8,794 bases of DNA, from the NCBI GenBank assembly GCA_007119305.1, contig SKPY01000517.1:1-8794 (forward strand), read 5' to 3'. The position numbers and the translations under genes are program-made. Positions 6,737 to 8,794 of this stretch are shown here, one piece after another. Position 1 is the first letter of the stretch; each line of letters opens with the position of its first letter. Below the pieces are notes generated by a model. That model saw only the letters and a list, made by a program, of their open reading frames with translations, did not search any database and was not told the DNA's origin. Source of the DNA: Nitriliruptorales bacterium. GTDB lineage: Bacteria; Actinomycetota; Nitriliruptoria; Euzebyales; Egibacteraceae.

Positions 6737-7786
6737 ATGGTGATCGGGCACGCGAGCAGCGAGGTGGACCGGGTCCTCGGTGACGTGCTCGCGGGGGTCA
6801 AGGTCGCCGCGCTGCTCGACGCCCCCACGTACGCCAACGTCGGCGACAACGCCATCTGGGTCGCGCAGCTGCGCTGGCTGCGAGCCCGTGGCATCCGGGT
6901 GGCTTACACGTGCGACCGGCGTACCTACTCGGCGCGCGCGCTCGCCGCCCGGCTGCCGGCCGACGGCGTCATCCTCCTCAGCGGCGGGGGGAGCCTCGGT
7001 GATCTGTGGCCCGAGCACCAGGAGCTGCGCGAACGCGTCGTGGCCGACTTTCCCGCGCGCCGGATCGTCGTCCTGCCGCAGTCACTGCACTTCGAGTCCG
7101 CTGCGCGGCGCGAGCGAGCCCAGCGCAGCTTCGACCGGCATCCGCGGCTCACGCTCCTTCTGCGCGACGTCCCCAGCCTCGAACAGGCGGCCGCCACGTT
7201 CGCCGCGACGACGCTGCTCTGTCCCGACATCACGTTCACGCTCGCGTTGTCACCGCCTCGGACCCCCCCGAGCGGCATCGTGTGGCTCGGTCGCTGGGAC
7301 CAGGAAGCCCGCGCGGAAGCCCAGCTCGTCCCCCCAACCCGCACCGACGTCACCGTGGTGGACTGGGGGGACGAGGGGGCAGTCCCGACCCGCTCGCTGG
7401 GTCGACGCGTGTCGGATTCCCTGCACTACCGCACGCGGGCCGCGGCGATCCGGTTCCCGCGCTTGCGCCGCCCTCTCGCGCAGGTGCTCGCGCCTGCCTA
7501 CGAGCGCACTGCGTCCCACCACCTCGAGCGCGGCTGCGCCCTGCTCGGCCGCGGCAGCGTCGTGGTCACCGACCGCTTGCACGGGCACATCCTGGCGTTG
7601 CTGCTGGGCATCCCGCACGTGCTGCTCGACAACCGAACCGGCAAGGTCCGGGCCTGCTACGAGCAGTGGACGCGGACCGCCCCGAACGTGCGGTGGGCGG
7701 ACAACGCGGCTGAGGCACTCGACCACGCGACGGCGCTGCTCGACGCGCCTGCGGGTGGGGGTGGCACCGAGCCGCCCGTTCCTTGA
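6737..7786 (+). CDS. polysaccharide pyruvyl transferase family protein (EpsO/EpsI-like)
   Basis: A 349-residue cytoplasmic protein predicted to add a pyruvate ketal from phosphoenolpyruvate to a sugar of an exopolysaccharide or cell-wall glycan precursor. Family motifs appear in order: YANVGDNAIW (32-41), LLSGGGSLGDLWP (80-92), VVLPQSLHF (111-119), LLRDVPSLEQ (141-150, in place of the family's RDxxS), CPDITFTLAL (162-171), WLGRWDQE (183-190) and the strongly diagnostic VVTDRLHGHILALLLGIPHV (276-295) followed by DNRTGK (298-303). Length is normal for the family, and it most resembles the Bacillus EpsO/EpsI subgroup. There are no membrane segments. ATG 6737 lies 14 bp after the gene 5 stop without a strong ribosome binding site; GTG 6764 would remove nine residues and keep the whole domain. 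Some members of this fold transfer other groups, so pyruvate as the donor is likely, not proven. The TGA stop lies inside a 14-bp palindrome. Confidence 0.93.
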   Translation: MVIGHASSEVDRVLGDVLAGVKVAALLDAPTYANVGDNAIWVAQLRWLRARGIRVAYTCDRRTYSARALAARLPADGVILLSGGGSLGDLWPEHQELRERVVADFPARRIVVLPQSLHFESAARRERAQRSFDRHPRLTLLLRDVPSLEQAAATFAATTLLCPDITFTLALSPPRTPPSGIVWLGRWDQEARAEAQLVPPTRTDVTVVDWGDEGAVPTRSLGRRVSDSLHYRTRAAAIRFPRLRRPLAQVLAPAYERTASHHLERGCALLGRGSVVVTDRLHGHILALLLGIPHVLLDNRTGKVRACYEQWTRTAPNVRWADNAAEALDHATALLDAPAGGGGTEPPVP

Positions 7787-7797
7787 GTGCGCACTCA
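7784..7797. other. perfect 14-bp palindrome on the gene 6 stop codon
   Basis: TGAGTGCGCACTCA is fully self-complementary and begins with the TGA stop of the pyruvyl transferase gene. It occupies the start of the 41-bp gap between two convergent genes. As RNA it could fold only into a five-pair stem with a GCGC loop, and no T-run follows on either strand, so a standard intrinsic terminator is unlikely. A dimeric protein binding site or a weak bidirectional terminator are both possible. Confidence 0.4.
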
Positions 7798-7827
7798 GGC
7801 AGGCCGGTCCTCGGGGGCGTTGCGCCA

Positions 7828-8778
7828 TCACGCCGCCATCTGCGCCGCCCGCGCTGCGTTGCGCAGACGCACGAGCGCGCGCTTCACGGGACGCAGCGGC
7901 CGCAGCATCCGCCGTGCGCGCGCCTCCCAGCGCTCGGAGCGCGCGCCGGTGGCCACTTTGCACAGCAACCGCGCACCACGATCGTGGTCATAGATCTCCA
8001 CGCGCGGGATCCTGAGGGGATCGGCGCCGGGACGTAGCACTCCTGTGTCGACCGTGAAGCCCGCACGGTAACCAGCGACGTCGACCGCGCGGCACACCCG
8101 GTCGTCATGGCGGCCATGCGGGTACGCGAAGGCCAGCGGCCGCTCCAACCCGAGCGCTTCGAGATCCGTCGCCGACCCGTGCACCTCCTGCGCGAGCGCG
8201 GCATCAGGCAGGACGGTGAGGTCGGGGTGCGTGCGCGAGTGCGATCCGACGAGCACGCCCGTGGGGAGCAGCGCCTGCACCTCCTCAGGCGAGAGCAACG
8301 GCACCGGGGGCACCCCCCGTGACCGATCCCACTCGTTCGTCCCCCCGAGCTTGCCGGTGACGACGAAGGCGACCGCGGGGATGCCTCGCGCAGCGAGATG
8401 CTCCGCGGCGGCGGTGAGATCCCGGTACCCGTCGTCGAACGTCACGAGCACCGAGCGGCGGGGCAGGCGCCCGTGGCCCTCCACGTACGCAAGCGCCTCG
8501 GGCAAGCCCACCCAGCGGCACCGAGCCCGCTCCAGCGTGCTGATCTGCGCGGCGAACACCTTGGGTCGTACCGCGTACTCGGCCAGCACGGGGTCGTCCC
8601 CCGGGTCGGTGATCGCGTGGTAGGCGAGCACGCGCAGGGTGCCGGCACGGCCCCGCTGGCGCGTCGCCGCTCGCACCACGGTTGCGCCCCCCGCCTCGCC
8701 GACGCCCCGCCAGTAGGCGAGCGCGTAGGCGATGCGCCACGCGCGCGGGGCGCTGGCGCCGCTAGGGGCACGAGACAA
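7828..8778 (-). CDS. polysaccharide deacetylase, NodB homology domain (carbohydrate esterase family 4)
   Basis: Predicted metal-dependent deacetylase that removes N- or O-acetyl groups from a polysaccharide or glycolipid sugar. In the 316-residue reading the NodB domain covers about 48-270: LRVLAYHAI (48-56), catalytic and metal-binding TFDDGYRDLT (113-122), the His pair in SHSRTH (179-184), and AYPHGRHDD (218-226). RIPRVEIYDHD (257-267) lies near the end, followed by an Arg-rich basic tail (about 280-311) that could contact membrane or polymer. No signal peptide is evident in the visible N-terminus, so it may act inside the cell on a precursor. The start is unsure: the first usable codon is TTG 8778 with GGTGGGCGGG just before it, but the frame stays open to the right edge, so the true start may lie outside. 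A GTG near residues 34-35 would also keep the domain. It is convergent with gene 6 and read from a promoter outside the window. Confidence 0.92.
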   Translation of the reverse strand: MSRAPSGASAPRAWRIAYALAYWRGVGEAGGATVVRAATRQRGRAGTLRVLAYHAITDPGDDPVLAEYAVRPKVFAAQISTLERARCRWVGLPEALAYVEGHGRLPRRSVLVTFDDGYRDLTAAAEHLAARGIPAVAFVVTGKLGGTNEWDRSRGVPPVPLLSPEEVQALLPTGVLVGSHSRTHPDLTVLPDAALAQEVHGSATDLEALGLERPLAFAYPHGRHDDRVCRAVDVAGYRAGFTVDTGVLRPGADPLRIPRVEIYDHDRGARLLCKVATGARSERWEARARRMLRPLRPVKRALVRLRNAARAAQMAA

Positions 8779-8794
8779 CGCCCGCCCACCGATA

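Noticed and set aside
7351..7380. G-rich runs suggesting a G-quadruplex
   Set aside because: Only two long G-runs plus GG pairs are present, within the pyruvyl transferase coding sequence, and such runs are expected at this GC content.

Overview
The window is high-GC DNA with strong G/C preference at third codon positions, GTG and TTG starts, and cell-surface glycan genes. This points to a high-GC Gram-positive actinobacterium. Which lineage cannot be decided from the sequence (a deep-branching, Nitriliruptoria-type actinobacterium is possible but only a guess). I see no tRNA, rRNA, insertion sequence, phage gene, CRISPR array or integration site. The gene-free gaps are short: 81 bp at 813-893, 123 bp at 3661-3783, 14 bp at 6723-6736 and 41 bp at 7787-7827.

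Layout, left to right. (1) 1-812, minus, cut by the left edge: a membrane-anchored GT2 glycosyltransferase of the polyprenyl-phosphate sugar synthase type (DPM1/GtrB-like). (2) About 894-2378, plus: a multi-pass GT-C-like membrane protein, divergent from gene 1. (3) 2305-about 3660, minus: a multi-pass GT87/DUF2029-type mannosyltransferase-like protein whose 3' end overlaps gene 2 tail to tail by 74 bp. (4) 3784-5280, plus: a fusion of a GT2 domain with a class I SAM methyltransferase. (5) 5277-6722, plus: another GT-C-like membrane protein, joined to gene 4 by an ATGA stop/start overlap. (6) 6737-7786, plus: a polysaccharide pyruvyl transferase family protein. (7) 7828-8778, minus: a NodB-type (CE4) polysaccharide deacetylase, convergent with gene 6.

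Together the genes look like part of a locus that builds and decorates a surface or secreted polysaccharide. My reading, which is inference, is this. The GT2 enzyme of gene 1 charges a polyprenyl phosphate with a sugar. The GT-C proteins (genes 2, 3 and 5) use such lipid-linked sugars on the outer face of the membrane. The fused methyltransferase, the pyruvyl transferase and the deacetylase modify sugars in the glycan. Genes 4-5-6 form one operon, probably transcribed from the 3661-3783 gap, which also holds the 5' end of gene 3. No flippase, polymerase, priming transferase or nucleotide-sugar enzyme is present, so the locus must extend beyond the window or rely on genes elsewhere.

The most unusual points are the GT2-methyltransferase fusion with altered GT2 active-site motifs (DAN instead of DxD), the unassigned GT-C-like protein coupled to it, the 74-bp convergent overlap of two membrane-protein genes, and a perfect 14-bp palindrome sitting on the stop codon of gene 6. 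I found no sign of a defence system or other wholly new kind of system.
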